From: Saposhnikovia divaricata
Taxonomy: Eukaryota; Streptophyta; Magnoliopsida; Apiales; Apiaceae
DNA: 64,000 nucleotides
Assembly: GCA_036435485.1 (NCBI GenBank)
Contig: CM071599.1
Span: 209,473,178-209,537,177 of the forward strand
Direction of reading: 5' to 3'
Shown here: in pieces, positions 11,990 to 23,205 of the stretch
Position numbering within the stretch: the stretch's first letter is position 1
Layout of the letters: every line of letters starts with the position of its first letter
Translations under genes and position numbers: made by a program
The notes under the pieces: generated by a model
Told to the model about the DNA's origin: nothing
The model's input: the letters and a program-made list of their open reading frames with translations, nothing else
Database searches by the model: none

Positions 11990-12329
11990 CCCCATTTTTC
12001 ACACTTCTCTGTTCTCTTAAATCTCCACACACACACTGACACACTTGCAACATTTACCTCTGAAGAATTGGGCAAAAAGGTGAGATCTTTCTGAATGAAA
12101 TACAAGATTCTTGATTATTAAGTTATGGGTTTTGTTGGGTTTGATTTCTTTCTTGGGTTTTATATCAAAGTGACCACTCCGTTCGTCAAAAACTATCTCT
12201 TAACCCACCGTTCTCATCGGGATCTCATTTAAACCCCTAAACTAAGAAAACATATCATTTGCCCCCCTGTATATCACTTAGACCACCATAAATTGTATTA
12301 TTTTTGTGAATGCAGGGGAACAAATGATT

Positions 12330-13430
12330 TGTAGTTGGGCTTTATTTTAGACCTTATAAAAACGATTTGGAAGTCATGTAACATGGAAGGAGTCTGTAGA
12401 ACAGAGTAGAGAGGTCAAGAACAAGAGGGGAAACAACTTCCAAGGTGACGGCAAGGAAGAATCACACTCAAGTTCAAGATCTAGGGTTTTTCTATATTGT
12501 TTCCTGAATCTTCTAAACTTATTACCTTGTTATCTATTGGATTATTATCAAGTACTCTATTCTCAATCATTAATTGTTTTCAGTTCTTTGTTTTAATTAT
12601 GTTATCAATTGAACCCATGATGGTGCTAAGTTCAATCATGAACTAAACACTCTCATGGGGTTCTAATGGAGAGAATTGTGAATTCTAGTAATTGATAGTC
12701 TTGATAATATATGCTTGTGATTAAAAATAAGGTTTGCCTGATATGGTTGTGTTAATTTATATAGATGTGTAGCTAACATCTATTTTGTCAATCTCTAATG
12801 AATGCGAAAGTGGATTTAGAGATTAGGGCTTACCATGTTAGCATAGGCTTATGATGGTTTCTCCGCATATCGGTAGTATAGATTCCAAAGAACATTACTC
12901 CCCTATGTAGTTGATAGTGGAACTTGTGATTAAATTGATTATGTCACCCAATCTCATAGACATATAGTGATTTGGACGTAATCGATGCCCGTAAAACTTC
13001 TATCTTAATTGTGGATGATTTTATGGATTGGTGTGAGTTTATTGAAAGATAGCTCGTACTTCCTTCGTGTTCCCACTAGCTACCTTAATAATCACAGTGC
13101 ATTGAGTCTTGACGGTTAATCTAGATGAAACAACTCATGAAGTTGGAACCCTGTGTTTTTCTCATATAAGTAAAATCACCTTAGTAAGTTTTTAGTAGTA
13201 ATAATCCAGAAAACAACCCAAAGTTGTTACTTCACCAAGCTATTATAATTTAGCCATACATTGTTGAATAGGCACATTTACGTATTTCACCGAGTCTTCG
13301 TGGGAACGATCCCTATTTATCTGTATTACTTTTGACTACGTATACTTGCTTAGAAAATTGTGAACAGGGCCCCGCTAGGGGCACACACAATTAAAATGTA
13401 CCTTCCCACACTATATCTTAACAAAAAAAC
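12330..13430 (+). repeat. LTR-like remnant, probable Ty3/gypsy solo LTR
   Basis: The 3' part contains TTCGTGGGAACGATCCCTA and an ATTACTTTTGACTACGTATA stretch, a style of sequence common at the end of Athila-type LTRs. It reads on the plus strand. Exact ends and a target duplication could not be fixed, so the boundaries are approximate. Confidence 0.35.
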
Positions 13431-13647
13431 AATTATATTAAAAAAATTCTGATGAACAGTACCCTGCTGACATGAGCTGCAACTTCAAGAAGTCTAAAAC
13501 ATCATATCTGTGTCAACCATTGTTTGCAATGAGTATTTTACGTTTAGTTCATTCAAATTATAGCTAATTACAGAAAAATAGTTGTTTTGCTTCCATAGCT
13601 CAATAAAATAGTATTAGAGCAACCAAAGGTTTGGCAAACTCTTGTGT

Positions 13648-13791
13648 TTGTTCAATTAAATAGCAGCCTATTAATTTCTGCATCAATGGTACTCTAATGT
13701 TGGCAATCATAAAATTATATAATTTGTTCAATTAAATAGCAGCCTATTAATTTCTGCATCAATGGTACTCTTGGCAATCATAAAATTATAT
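13648..13791. repeat. Tandem duplication of about 80 bp
   Basis: TTCAATTAAATAGCAGCCTA and the following ~70 bp occur twice in succession. The second copy lacks six bases (TAATGT). This is a recent local duplication in non-coding sequence. Confidence 0.75.
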
Positions 13792-14708
13792 GATCATTTT
13801 TATTTAAATTCACGGAAATTCCTAATCATGCATTATATGTGTTTGATTCTCATATATTACCTTTTTACAGGCGAATTGATATTCTTCATATCATAATTTT
13901 ATGGATGAGTCGCAGCAACAATATTCTTCTACATCCCAATCAGGTACTAATAAACCTTTTGAAAATTTATCACTTGATAACAAAATTGTGTACTTATGCA
14001 GGATTACACATATAACCTTTTAATCCTCTTTCTATTAACACCAACTATCATAAACACCAAAAATAAGAAAAGAGCTTCATAATAATGCTCATTTTTGTTT
14101 TTGCTGGCCAAGGTTCTACTCTGTAAGTACTGTTCATTCCACATTGGTGTATTACATCAAAATATAACATCTTAGGTTGCCAACTACTCTTAACACGAAA
14201 TATGTCAATCGCATGATAGTTTTATTGTGGCCTGAACCCTTAACTTTAGAAAACGACGTCAAAGTCAGTTTTTAAGTTTTTATATATTTAAAAAATAAGC
14301 TTATAATCATTCTGGTGGTGCAGGCAACCACATGTCTTTGCAATATTTTCAGTTGTATTTGTTGATGCTAATATTTCGGGATTTGATCCAAGAAAAGGTA
14401 GTTTTTCTATTCATAAAAGTGCATTTGATTGATGTACACAGTGTCCTACATATTCTATTATTAATTTATTATTTTGTGTACTTCATAATTTGAATACTTG
14501 ATATTCTACACCATATTTAACTTTCTTTTGCTATATAATTTTTTGGATCAATTTTTACAGTGCATGTTATTTTGGTGCCTGTTCTAAAAGAGTGTTTTTA
14601 CTTACATTTCTTCCCTGATTTTGTTTTTCTTGACCATACTGATACAGGTATCATGGAAATGGTGTACATGCATGAGTAGCAGTGAATCCTATGTATAATT
14701 TCTAAATT

Positions 14709-14710
<2 letters not shown>

Positions 14711-14787
<77 letters not shown>
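14711..14787. repeat. (CT)n microsatellite
   Basis: A perfect CT dinucleotide run of about 38 units. Confidence 0.95.
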
Positions 14788-14790
<3 letters not shown>

Positions 14791-15172
14791 TTTGTGCATT
14801 CATATTATGCAATTTAATTGGGATTTGATCAGCCTCTGTTATGCCTCTTCATACTAATTACTTAATTAAAATTGTATGTATTATGTCGTTGGATATTATA
14901 TTATTATTCGATATGTGATCAAATTTGGTTAGTTTCACCGGGGAAGATATGTTACCCCTTTGCTTATTGCTTGATTATTATTGTATTATATAGCTACATT
15001 TAGGCCATATGTATGTATCATATCTGTTTTCTTTTCCCCCAATTTTTGTGATTTTTGTTTTGATCATTTTCAGTTTAAAAAGGAATCGAAATTCAAGTTC
15101 AGATTTTAGTTTTGATCGGGTATTTGGAATCTTGAGTTTGATTTGAATGAAGTTAGTGTTTAGTGACTTACT

Positions 15173-15271
15173 CGACTCAGTCTTCCATATCTCTCTCACC
15201 CTGTCTGGACCCGCAGGGGCTGTGTCTTCCGTATCTCTCTCACCCTGTCTGGCCCCGCAGGGGCTGTGCAG
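15173..15271. repeat. Imperfect 45-bp tandem duplication upstream of the P450 fragment
   Basis: TCTTCCATATCTCTCTCACC and TCTTCCGTATCTCTCTCACC start two nearly identical units, each ending GCAGGGGCTGTG. They lie just before the point where P450 similarity begins and may mark a rearrangement that removed the N-terminal half of that gene. Confidence 0.6.
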
Positions 15272-15327
15272 CACAACGAGGCTCAAGACCCTCTGGTAGG
15301 CAAAGCAGGAGGGCGGTAAGTACATCT

Positions 15328-15730
15328 GCTACAAAAAAGGAAGAGATTCTTGATTTTCAAGACATACTTCAGAGATTCGCTTTTGATAACATTAGTAACA
15401 TTGCTTTTGGCTATGATCCAGAGTATTTATTATCGTATCTTCCAGAAGCAAATTTTACAGTTGCTTTTGAGGATGCTACTACACTTATTAGCAAAAGATT
15501 CCGGCATATTATACCATTAGTTTGGAAAGTGCAAAAGTTTTTCGACATGGGACCTGAAAAAGAGCTAAGAAAATCTATTGAAGAAGTTCGTGATTTTGCT
15601 AGAACTGTCATGATGGAGAAAAGGGAAGAATTGCAAGAAAAAATTAGAACTTCAATCTGTGAATCTTTTATCAAGATTTTTGAGCTCTGGTCACTCAGAT
15701 GTGGTCTTTGTTACCGATATAATTATAAGT
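15328..15730 (+). pseudogene. Cytochrome P450 (CYP94-like), upstream fragment
   Basis: The translation contains EILDFQDILQRFAFDNI, GYDPEYLLSYLPEA and FARTVMMEKREELQEK. In a shifted frame after about 15650 it gives LLSRFLSSGHSDVVFVTDII. These match the middle of CYP94-type fatty-acid omega-hydroxylases. The membrane anchor and N-terminal half are missing, a frameshift lies near 15650, and the reading stops at the MULE insertion. The gene resumes at 21765. P450s of this clade are ER-bound haem monooxygenases. Confidence 0.8.
15722..15730. other. 9-bp target-site duplication of the MULE (left copy)
   Basis: ATTATAAGT is present here and again at 21765-21773. Both copies lie within P450 coding sequence reading I-I-S, which places the insertion exactly. 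Nine bases is the characteristic MULE duplication length. Confidence 0.85.
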
Positions 15731-15835
15731 TGGCCATTGTTCCATGGAGAACCAAATTATATAGAGTCTAGTAGAGAACCCTCTCCTTTAATCTCAGCCT
15801 TTAGATCAAGCTTCAATCCAACGGCTCAGAATATT
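15731..15835 (+). repeat. MULE left terminal inverted repeat (imperfect)
   Basis: Shares ATAGAGTCT and TTAATCTCAGCC blocks with the reverse complement of 21665-21764. Similarity is patchy and a gap is needed between blocks, so the repeat is degenerate. Confidence 0.6.
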
Positions 15836-15899
15836 TTACTAATTAATTATCAAAATAAAATTTTATAGTCGTAGCTGTTGGTCGTTGTATGTATAGGTT

Positions 15900-16840
15900 T
15901 GTTATACATTGATCAGATCATCTCCTACAATCAATTTCATTGGAAATTTCTCCGACGATATCTCTCCGTACTGTATCTCTCTCGCACTCTTCGATTATAA
16001 CCGATTTTATACCGTTTTCGATCAATTCGCTCTTCGTACGATCTCCTCCTCTCACTTTCTGTGATTTTCGACGAAAACTATGGCCTCTTCATCAAATCAA
16101 GCTCGAAACTATGATTCTACTGCTGATATTGAGTGTTCATCAGGTTTCAATCTTTAACCTTCAGTTTTGTACACATAATTTGTTAATATATGCTTCGATT
16201 CTGTAATAGAATCACAATCTCAAAACTATGCTTCTACTGTACATTGACTGCTCATCATGCTTGAATCTTTATCCTTCAGTTTCGTAAAAAAAATTTTGTT
16301 AGTTTATGTTTTGATTCTGTAGTAGAATCAAAAATTATGTTTGTTACATATTTAGTTGTTCTTCTGAAATTTATTCTACAGTTTCTGATTCTGTTATCGA
16401 ATCTAAAAAACCTGTAAGTTTCTTTAATGATCAGTTAGTACTATTCATATTAGTTTCCTTTGACTGTTTATGATAAAAGTTCATATTTGTGCACATATGC
16501 TTCCTTTTTAGCTGAATTGAATGATTAGCAATAATTGTTTTATACATATCGTTCGATTTTTAGAGTATTCTATAGTAGAATCACAAATATATTTACGATT
16601 TTATAGGCTTTAGTATTCCATAGTATTCTATAAGCTTTACGATTTTCACTGCTTCTGATGAACACTTTGATTCTATAACCAACAATAACTTTGTTATTTT
16701 TAGTATAAATTATTTATTTTCGTTGGTTCTATTGTTTATGTCAGTATATGTTTTGATTCTACAGTAGCATCAAAATAGTTACATAGTCAGTAATCGTGAT
16801 TTTCTTATTTTTATTATCTTTCAAGCCTTTGGTATCTAAA
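15900..16840. repeat. Left subterminal repeats of the MULE
   Basis: Short palindromic motifs of the form GATTCTGTAGTAGAATC recur at roughly 100-300 bp spacing. A segment around 16080-16140 (ATG followed by MASSSNQARNYDSTADIE) is partly repeated at 16205-16260. The motif also occurs on the other side of the element (19860-21380). No function is recognised. The short reading frame at 16080 has no known relatives. Confidence 0.55.
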
Positions 16841-16873
16841 AGTGTTGTAATTCCTATGGACCCAACCTTTCAG

Positions 16874-17831
16874 GGAGCCACCATTGTCAATCGTCCAGTC
16901 TCCATAACCCCTGCTGAGAACTACCAGCTACCTCCCTATGTTCCTCTGCTGATTGTGGTATGTTAATTATCCAACTTTATAAAATAATAATTTTGTTACT
17001 GATTTTATTATGTTTTTTTAGAGTTGTGCATTTTACAACACTTGGGCTTGGACAAAATCTCTGTAGTAGATGTGATAGATTGCTGACACTTTTAAATTAC
17101 TATCTTCGCTCTTTTACATTATTGCTAAAATGGTACATAGAATTTAGTGATTAACTTGCACCAGATAACAGTTCTAATATATCACTAGGAGCAATTGCGC
17201 CCAAGATCACATGTCATTTACATCTGGGTAACAGAGATTTCTTTCCCCTTTTCTATAGGAGAAAAAGACTACTGATTGTGGTTCTGCTTTTCATAAGACT
17301 GAAGATGTAGTGAGCACCATGCTTGCCTTGGGATTCATCTTAGGAAAAAACACCCTGAACAGAGCAAAATCATTTGATGAAAGGCACCAATTTACATCAC
17401 ATGCCTCAGCTACTATTGCTTCCATTGATCGCAAGATCGGCCTGATCAAGATGTTAAGCACTAGGACAGCTGCTGTGAAAGGAAAAGTGAGAGTAATAGA
17501 TGATTGGTTCCAAGTGTCTGATATGATAAAACAAGAATTTTTAGCTGCTGAACAAACAGCTAGCAGTGCAGGTTCTGCTATTTTGAGAAGTCGCTATGTT
17601 TCTACAGGGGCTTAATGGGTTTCAAGTGCTTTAAGTATGTTTGCAAAGGCAGCTGAGGATTTAAGCTCGATGACTAGAGACAAGGTTGAAAAGGCTGATG
17701 AGGAAAAGAAAGAGATGCTTTACAAAGAGGAGCCAATTGTTGTTAATGACTATGCTCGGTTCCATCTTGACAAGTCTTCCACTGCGGTGCTTACTGGTGG
17801 TTTCTGTTCATACAACCATCTGATAGACTAA
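16874..17831 (+). pseudogene. BPA1-like (binding partner of ACD11) gene fragment captured by the MULE
   Basis: Two exons with good splice sites are seen. Exon 16874-16957 (after TTTCAG, before GTATGTT) encodes GATIVNRPVSITPAENYQLP, the end of an RRM and its linker. Exon 17259-17831 encodes EDVVSTMLALGFILGKN, KSFDERHQFTSHASATIAS, DWFQVSDMIKQEF and AAEQTASSAGSAILRSRYV. This order is characteristic of the C-terminal region of the BPA1 family of plant RRM proteins. An in-frame TAA at 17613-17615 replaces a serine codon of the conserved A-S-W motif. The frame stays open beyond it to 17831. The N-terminal RRM half is absent. The retained intron (16958-17258) indicates DNA-level capture. Confidence 0.75.
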
Positions 17832-19000
17832 GCTAGGAAATATTTCAGTGCTTATACCTACGTAATAAGTTTTCTGATTTCGTTACACTTTGCTGTAAGT
17901 AATACGAATGTTGTATGTAACTCGTTTATCAGAGACATATAAGTTCCATGATGATAAAGATTCAGAAACTTGATATACTTCTTTTGTAGTCCAAACAAAT
18001 TGATATTCTCGGAGGATGTGAAGAACCTGATATTGTTCTTCCGTAAGTTGAGGTTTACAAATAGTATTTATACTTTTCATCTAGTGTATAGCCATGAAGG
18101 TTTTGAGGCATAATCTTCATTTTAGATAAATTAATGTTGGAAGAGGCTGATCGATTAGAAAGAAACAATTCAATTTCACTTTGGTTTTGGCCAAGTCATT
18201 TAAACTGTCTTCTGGTGAAGTCATTAAATTTAATCCTAAATTTTGTATATTAGCTCAGTTATGTATTCACAAAGTTAAAAAGAATCACATGCGATGCCTT
18301 GGAGGTAGGAAGTATATGATTACTACATAATTACAAGTATAGGATGGGGTTTTCATTTGCTAAAAAGCCTGCGGCCAGTATTTTCTTTATATAGACCATA
18401 TACTGAGTTGCTCGTGTATTATGTAACCCATCAGCAGGCCGCTACAAGTGTGAAAAGAACTCGTCGGTTACTCTGAGCCAAAAACATGTGAAATTTCTTT
18501 GTATTTCTTTGTATGTACTTGGAGTCTTGGATGATTGAACATATTGCTTAAATGACCTGGCCTTTACATAAAATTGGCAACTACGCAAATGAAGCCCACT
18601 GGTGCTAAATGTCTGGTACTTGTAACTCTGCAAGACAACAAGCGAACAAGTTGATACTTTTTCAATGCTATAAATGCACACACGCACAGGTGTTAAAATT
18701 TGCTATATAACAGATGACAATAACATTTCGTAATCAATCGTAAAAATGCAGCTTCCAAGGAATTTGCATCAACACTCTGTCTTGACAAAAAATACAAGTG
18801 CGGAAAGAACCAATTTATACATCTGCACAAAATCTAACAAATCTTCATTTATGAACAGCTTACAAGAACGCAAGTTTACACCACTAAGGCTCATTTTGAG
18901 TGCATTGCCTATAATATGTGTTTAACTCTCTGAAGAATTGCTTGAATTAGTAGAAATCTGTAAATGGAAAAAGATAACATCTGGATTGAACTGCAGCTAG
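17832..19000. other. MULE interior between the two captured fragments
   Basis: AT-rich, no domain recognised. Probably UTR-like flanks of the captured genes. A short minus-strand frame (17883-18080) has no known relatives. Confidence 0.3.
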
Positions 19001-19680
19001 CTACGATATGTACTTGATCAGTCCCTCCAGGCTCTGTCAAATGTGAGAACCATGTATTAGTAACATTATCTTGTAAACATAGTTGGATTTGTTAGAATAT
19101 TAAGTTAATTTGAGTACAGTTTACCGAATAAAGAAATTTGTATAACCAGACATATGAAGTAAGAGTAGGCATTCATTAATTCATACCTTTATGCATCCAG
19201 GTAGATCAGCATCTTTTGTTATGATGTGAGTCTGTGAACACATAAAGCAATAAATTGGTGAATTAATATTAAAGCTAAGCAGTTTTGTGTTTGCATTAGC
19301 ATTAATAAGGATCAGTAAATTGCACTTCAGAGAATTTTGCAAAATCAAGTAGAGGATATATGATAGGATGTAAGTCAAAATGCCTAATAGTTCAAGAACA
19401 AACTGCTAAGCAAATTGCATACATTTTAATATGAGTATAAGAGTCATCAGTTTGCATTGACAATAGGATAAGACTCAAGAGGAAGTTGAACTAATGCTTT
19501 GTGTTTAATGCACACCTCTTTGACTCGGTGATAGGCAGCATCTTCATTGACCACCCTAGAAGCAAGACGGACAAGGCCAGCTGCTACAGTTGAAGGCCAA
19601 TAACACAATTGTTCAAAGCCCAGCAAAGCCAGCATTGCAATATTCTTTGTTGTTTCCCCCACCTCTTCATTAGCTCCAGC
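19001..19680 (-). pseudogene. Cyclin C-terminal-domain-like fragment captured by the MULE (three exons)
   Basis: Minus-strand exons with intact GT/AG borders lie at about 19680-19516, 19231-19187 and 19033-19001. They encode GETTKNIAMLALLGFEQLCY followed by WPSTVAAGLVRLASRV, then THIITKDADLPGCIK, then SLEGLIKYIS and a stop. The xPSTVAAxxxxLA pattern after a YxxELxLL-like helix fits a plant cyclin C-terminal fold. I identify it only by pattern, so another all-helical protein is possible. It lies opposite in orientation to the BPA1-like fragment. No stop interrupts these exons, but the upstream part of the gene is missing. Confidence 0.5.
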
Positions 19681-19859
19681 AGCTAGCTCAAGTAAAATAC
19701 CAATTTGTTCATTTTACGGCTCAATGGTCTAAACTGAATCACGAGGAGATTTAAACTTTTAATTTACACGTCATAAGAGCATGACTGGATGAAACGTACC
19801 AAAGGAAGTTGTACATGGTTGGCAGCTAACACTAGAAACTAAGGACTTCTTGCACCAGC

Positions 19860-21380
19860 CATTCCATTGCCACCACTATAAATATATATGTTTCTACGGT
19901 AGAATCAAATGGAAGCATATATTCGAAATATATGTGTACTGTTTTGCTAAATTTCTCGGTTCTACTATGCAGCCATATTAGATCACATTAGATCAGAATT
20001 AAATATACAAATGTACACGAAAATTGAAATATACAAATAGTTGTTCTACTGTAGAACCAAATTTCATACCTCCAAATATACATGAAGCTATAAATAAGAT
20101 TTAACAGTCAAACCTAGTAAACTTTGTTTCTATTACAGAACCTTAATTTTAAAACCAAATTTGGCAAATATAAAATTATACAAGCCTGTACTATAGAAAT
20201 GCAGTTTTACCAAATTTTGGTTCTACTAATTTATACCTTATCCCTTCACCACAACTAGCTAATAAAGACCTAAATTACTTATATTGTAAAAGCACAACTT
20301 CATATTTACAGAACCAGAAACAGAATTTCATGTAATAGAACCAAATTTGTTAAAAATAAAATTATACAAGCCTGTACTATAGAAATGTAGTTTTACCAAA
20401 TTTTGGTTATATTACAGAAACACAATTTATACATTATAATTTAAATGAGAAATTCCTTCACCTCAACTAGCTAATAAAGACCTAAATTACTTCTATTGTA
20501 CAAGCACAACTTCAAAATTCTTGGTTCTATTACAGAACTTTAATTTTAAAACAAAATTTAAGCAAAAATAAAATTATACATGCCTATACTATAGAAATAC
20601 AGTTTTGCCAAATTTTAGTTCTATTACAGAAACACAATTTATGCCTAATGATTTATATATGAAATCCCTTCACCTCAACTAGCTAATAAAGACCTAAATT
20701 ACTTCTATTGTACAAGCACAACTTCAAATTTACAGAACCAGAAACAGAATTTCATGTAATAGAACCAAATTTGTAATAAAACCAAATTTGGCAAAAAATA
20801 AATTATACAAGCCTATACTATAGAAATGCAGTTTTACCAAATTTTGGTTCTATTACAGAAACACAATTTATACCTTATGATTTATACATGAAATCTCTTC
20901 ACCTCAACTAGCTAATAAAAACCTAAATTACTTCTATTGTACAAGCACAACTTCAAAATTCTTGGTTTTATTACAGAACTTTAATTTTAAAACAAATTTA
21001 GGCAAAAATAAAATTATACATGCCTATACTATAGAAATACAGTTTTGCCAAATTTTGGTTCTATTACAGAAACACAATTTATGCCTTAAGATTTATACAC
21101 AAAATCCCTTGACCTCAACTAATTTATATTCTAATGCAGAATCAAAATTCGAATATGATTCTGTACTAGAATAAAAATACACAAAACAAAATCAAGCCAA
21201 AGAATTTCAACATAAATATGATTTTATAGCAGAATCAAAATACACAAAACAAAAAAATATATTAGATCTGGTTCTATTCTACTGTAGAATCAAATTATTA
21301 GCAATTACCTATTAATTTCGCATTCTACTATAGAATCAAAGTTTAAAACAGATAAAAAATTACCTATTCTCCTCCCAAAT
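19860..21380. repeat. Right subterminal array of the MULE, ~215-bp units plus palindromic motifs
   Basis: A unit carrying TTTTGGTTCTATTACAGAAA recurs at about 20217, 20399, 20617, 20839 and 21053, spacing mostly 180-220 bp. Each unit also has CACCTCAACTAGCTAATAAA. TTCTACTGTAGAATCAAA palindromes flank it. These form much of the right arm of the element and echo the motif found at 16200-16800. Confidence 0.7.
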
Positions 21381-21664
21381 ATCTTACTCTCTATCCGATT
21401 GAGCTTAATCTGAAGAAATTAAAAAAAAATGCTATTTAGATTATGAATTAAACTCAAAAATTTAGGTTCTATTACTCGAAAAACGCTAGTTATACGCGCA
21501 TAATAATCACAAAATACCTTTTATGAGGATGATGCTCGTGATAATTCGGCTTCGAGTTATCCTTCTCTCTCGCTTTCTCGCTCTCGGTAAGCTTTCAGTT
21601 TTTGAGTGCGTGTATTGTGCGTGCAAGTTACAACGACCTTGTGCTGTTTTTAATTTCTCTTTGT

Positions 21665-21764
21665 TTTTTTTACTGTTTTAATCTCAGCCGTTAATTAATT
21701 TAATGGTCAGATGATGAGTCTCCATGAGACTCTATGTAAGTTGGGTCTCTAAGGAGTGGGACTC
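21665..21764 (-). repeat. MULE right terminal inverted repeat (imperfect)
   Basis: The reverse complement contains CCAACTTACATAGAGTCT and CGGCTGAGATT, matching the left arm. It is followed directly by the second ATTATAAGT copy at 21765. Confidence 0.6.
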
Positions 21765-22035
21765 ATTATAAGTTTTATACTAGCTGGCCGTGACACAACT
21801 TCAGCTGCATTAACATGGTTCTTTTATCTTATAGCAAATCATCCAGATGTGGAGTGTGAGATCTTAACAGAAATAAAAGACAAAAAGTTAGATAAAAACT
21901 CCGAATCATCTGTTTATAATGAAGTGAAAGATATGATATACATTCATGCTGCACTTTGTGAGAGCATGAGATTACTTTATCCGTCTGTTCCTACAGACGA
22001 AAAACAAACAATGGAAGATTTTTGGTATTGTCGTT
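21765..22035 (+). pseudogene. Cytochrome P450 (CYP94-like), downstream fragment
   Basis: Continues the P450 interrupted at 15730. IISFILAGRDTTSAALTWFF is the I-helix oxygen-binding region (AGRDTT). LYPSVPTDEKQTMED follows the K-helix, whose ExxR is ESMR. The reading stops after this point. The haem-binding cysteine region is missing because a Helitron terminus begins at 22046. Together with 15328-15730 this is a single broken gene. Confidence 0.8.
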
Positions 22036-22045
22036 TTAAATTAAA

Positions 22046-22776
22046 CTAGCTTATAACCCGTGGGAAGCACGGACGAGTTTCTTTTGATTGGTTATAAAAT
22101 TTATTTAACATTATAATTATGTTTTTATATAATCCTTATTTTTAATAATTTTTTAATTTTAATTTAATATAAATTTATATAATGAAATGCATGGTTTAAA
22201 ATTTATTTTGTAAAATTCTAAATTAAAAATGTCGTTGACGGGTTCGAACTTTGAATTTTTACTAAATTAATTTAATCATATAATATATCTTATTATTAGA
22301 TCTAACGATTGTTATTTATTAATAAAAATAATGATTTGTATATATGGTGAGATATTTTTGGGTGTATATTAGTGATCTCAAGATTAATTTTAAATTAAAA
22401 AGTACTCCATGTTTTAATTACAAAAATTACTACTAAAAATAATTACGGAAAGATATGGTGTGATATTTTGGATATATATTAATTATTGTAATATTAGTTT
22501 TAAATTAAATGGTAAAGTTTTTTTATTAGAAGTAAAATTTTTAGAAAAAATGAATAATTGAGTTGTTGGAGCAAAAAAAAGAGTCCAAAAGTGGATGAAG
22601 GAATTTTAATCAGAATATAACTACGTTAACATTAGTAATTAGTTTTTTGAGTTATTTTTGTAATTTAGTTATTTATTTTAATAATTAGGCTAGGAACCGA
22701 AAACCAAAACTTAGGATAACTAAACCGAAAACCAAAACTTTCAATGTTTCGGCTTTAATATAATAGTATAGATAGA
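22046..22776 (-). mobile_element. Non-autonomous Helitron
   Basis: On the minus strand the right side begins TCTATACTATTATATTAAAG, the classic plant Helitron 5' start. The left side ends in a GC-rich hairpin (CCGTGCTTCCCACGGG) followed by TTATAAGCTAG, a CTRR terminus. No Rep/helicase coding is present. It truncates the P450 fragment. Confidence 0.65.
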
Positions 22777-22782
22777 TAAGAA

Positions 22783-22814
22783 GCCGTGTACGAAGTACGG
22801 GTAAAATGCTAGTT
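22783..22814 (+). mobile_element. Second Helitron 3' terminus, opposite orientation
   Basis: CCGTGTACGAAGTACGG hairpin followed by GTAAAATGCTAG resembles a Helitron 3' end on the plus strand. It directly abuts the 5' end of the minus-strand Helitron, so that one probably inserted into another. Confidence 0.5.
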
Positions 22815-23205
22815 TAACTAAAAAAATTTAGAAAATCTAGAAGGAGGTCACATCTACCGTTTTTTTCCATTAAGGCAAATGAATAAAACAGTAAATCTAT
22901 CATGTCTCTTGCGAAAACAATACGTGAGAAAACAAAAATGAATATAACTGATCATCACAATCCCCTAAATCACAAAAAAAAAAAAGAAACATCAAAAAAT
23001 TAAAACAAAAATGAAATTAAACACAATTGTAATTAGGTGTAGAAATCACCTACAAAAGTTAGCAAAAATTCTATGGATATATGTAATGTTAAATCCATGA
23101 ACTTTACAAATTTACAAAACAAATTACCTAGTTAGTTGAATGCATAACATAATTAATCTTTAATTCTTTATTAAAAGGAGTAATGATATTTTCTCATATA
23201 TCATT
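22815..23205. other. AT-rich sequence, nothing recognised
   Basis: No ORF, repeat or RNA gene is recognised. The last five bases, TCATT, are the left target duplication of the next element. Confidence 0.4.

Larger units (their letters stand above)
11990..13945 (+). other. Possible 5' exons of an unrecognised gene
   Basis: The segment 11990-12080 looks like a 5' UTR, rich in CA/CT and ending AAAAAG before GTGAGATC, a good donor site. A good acceptor (TTTTTACAG) ends at 13871. The next exon, 13872-13945, contains an ATG at 13902 and the start MDESQQQYSSTSQS before a GTACTAAT donor. A possible third exon lies at 14325-14397, in phase. No downstream exons or known domain can be assigned. The intron holds an old LTR-like insertion. 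This may be a gene remnant. Confidence 0.3.
15731..21764. mobile_element. Mutator-like element (Pack-MULE type), 6.03 kb
   Basis: The element is flanked by the 9-bp duplication ATTATAAGT and interrupts the P450 between two parts of one coding region. The ends are imperfect inverted repeats. Left terminal CAAATTATATAGAGTCT pairs with CAACTTACATAGAGTCT from the right end read in reverse, and AATCTCAGCC/CGGCTGAGATT lie further in. No transposase (MURA) is visible. The interior carries a BPA1-like fragment (+, 16874-17831) and a cyclin-like fragment (-, 19001-19680), with palindrome-rich repeats on both sides. Capture of host gene fragments by a non-autonomous MULE defines a Pack-MULE. Confidence 0.8.

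Noticed and set aside
15328..22035. Functional P450 with a giant intron
   Set aside because: The 9-bp duplication, terminal repeats and a frameshift near 15650 show insertion and decay. The N-terminal half and haem-binding region are also absent.
22046..22814. MITE with terminal inverted repeats
   Set aside because: The ends look inverted, but each has a hairpin followed by CTAG, and a TCTATACTATTATATTAAAG start lies inside, which fits Helitron termini better. Kept only at moderate confidence.
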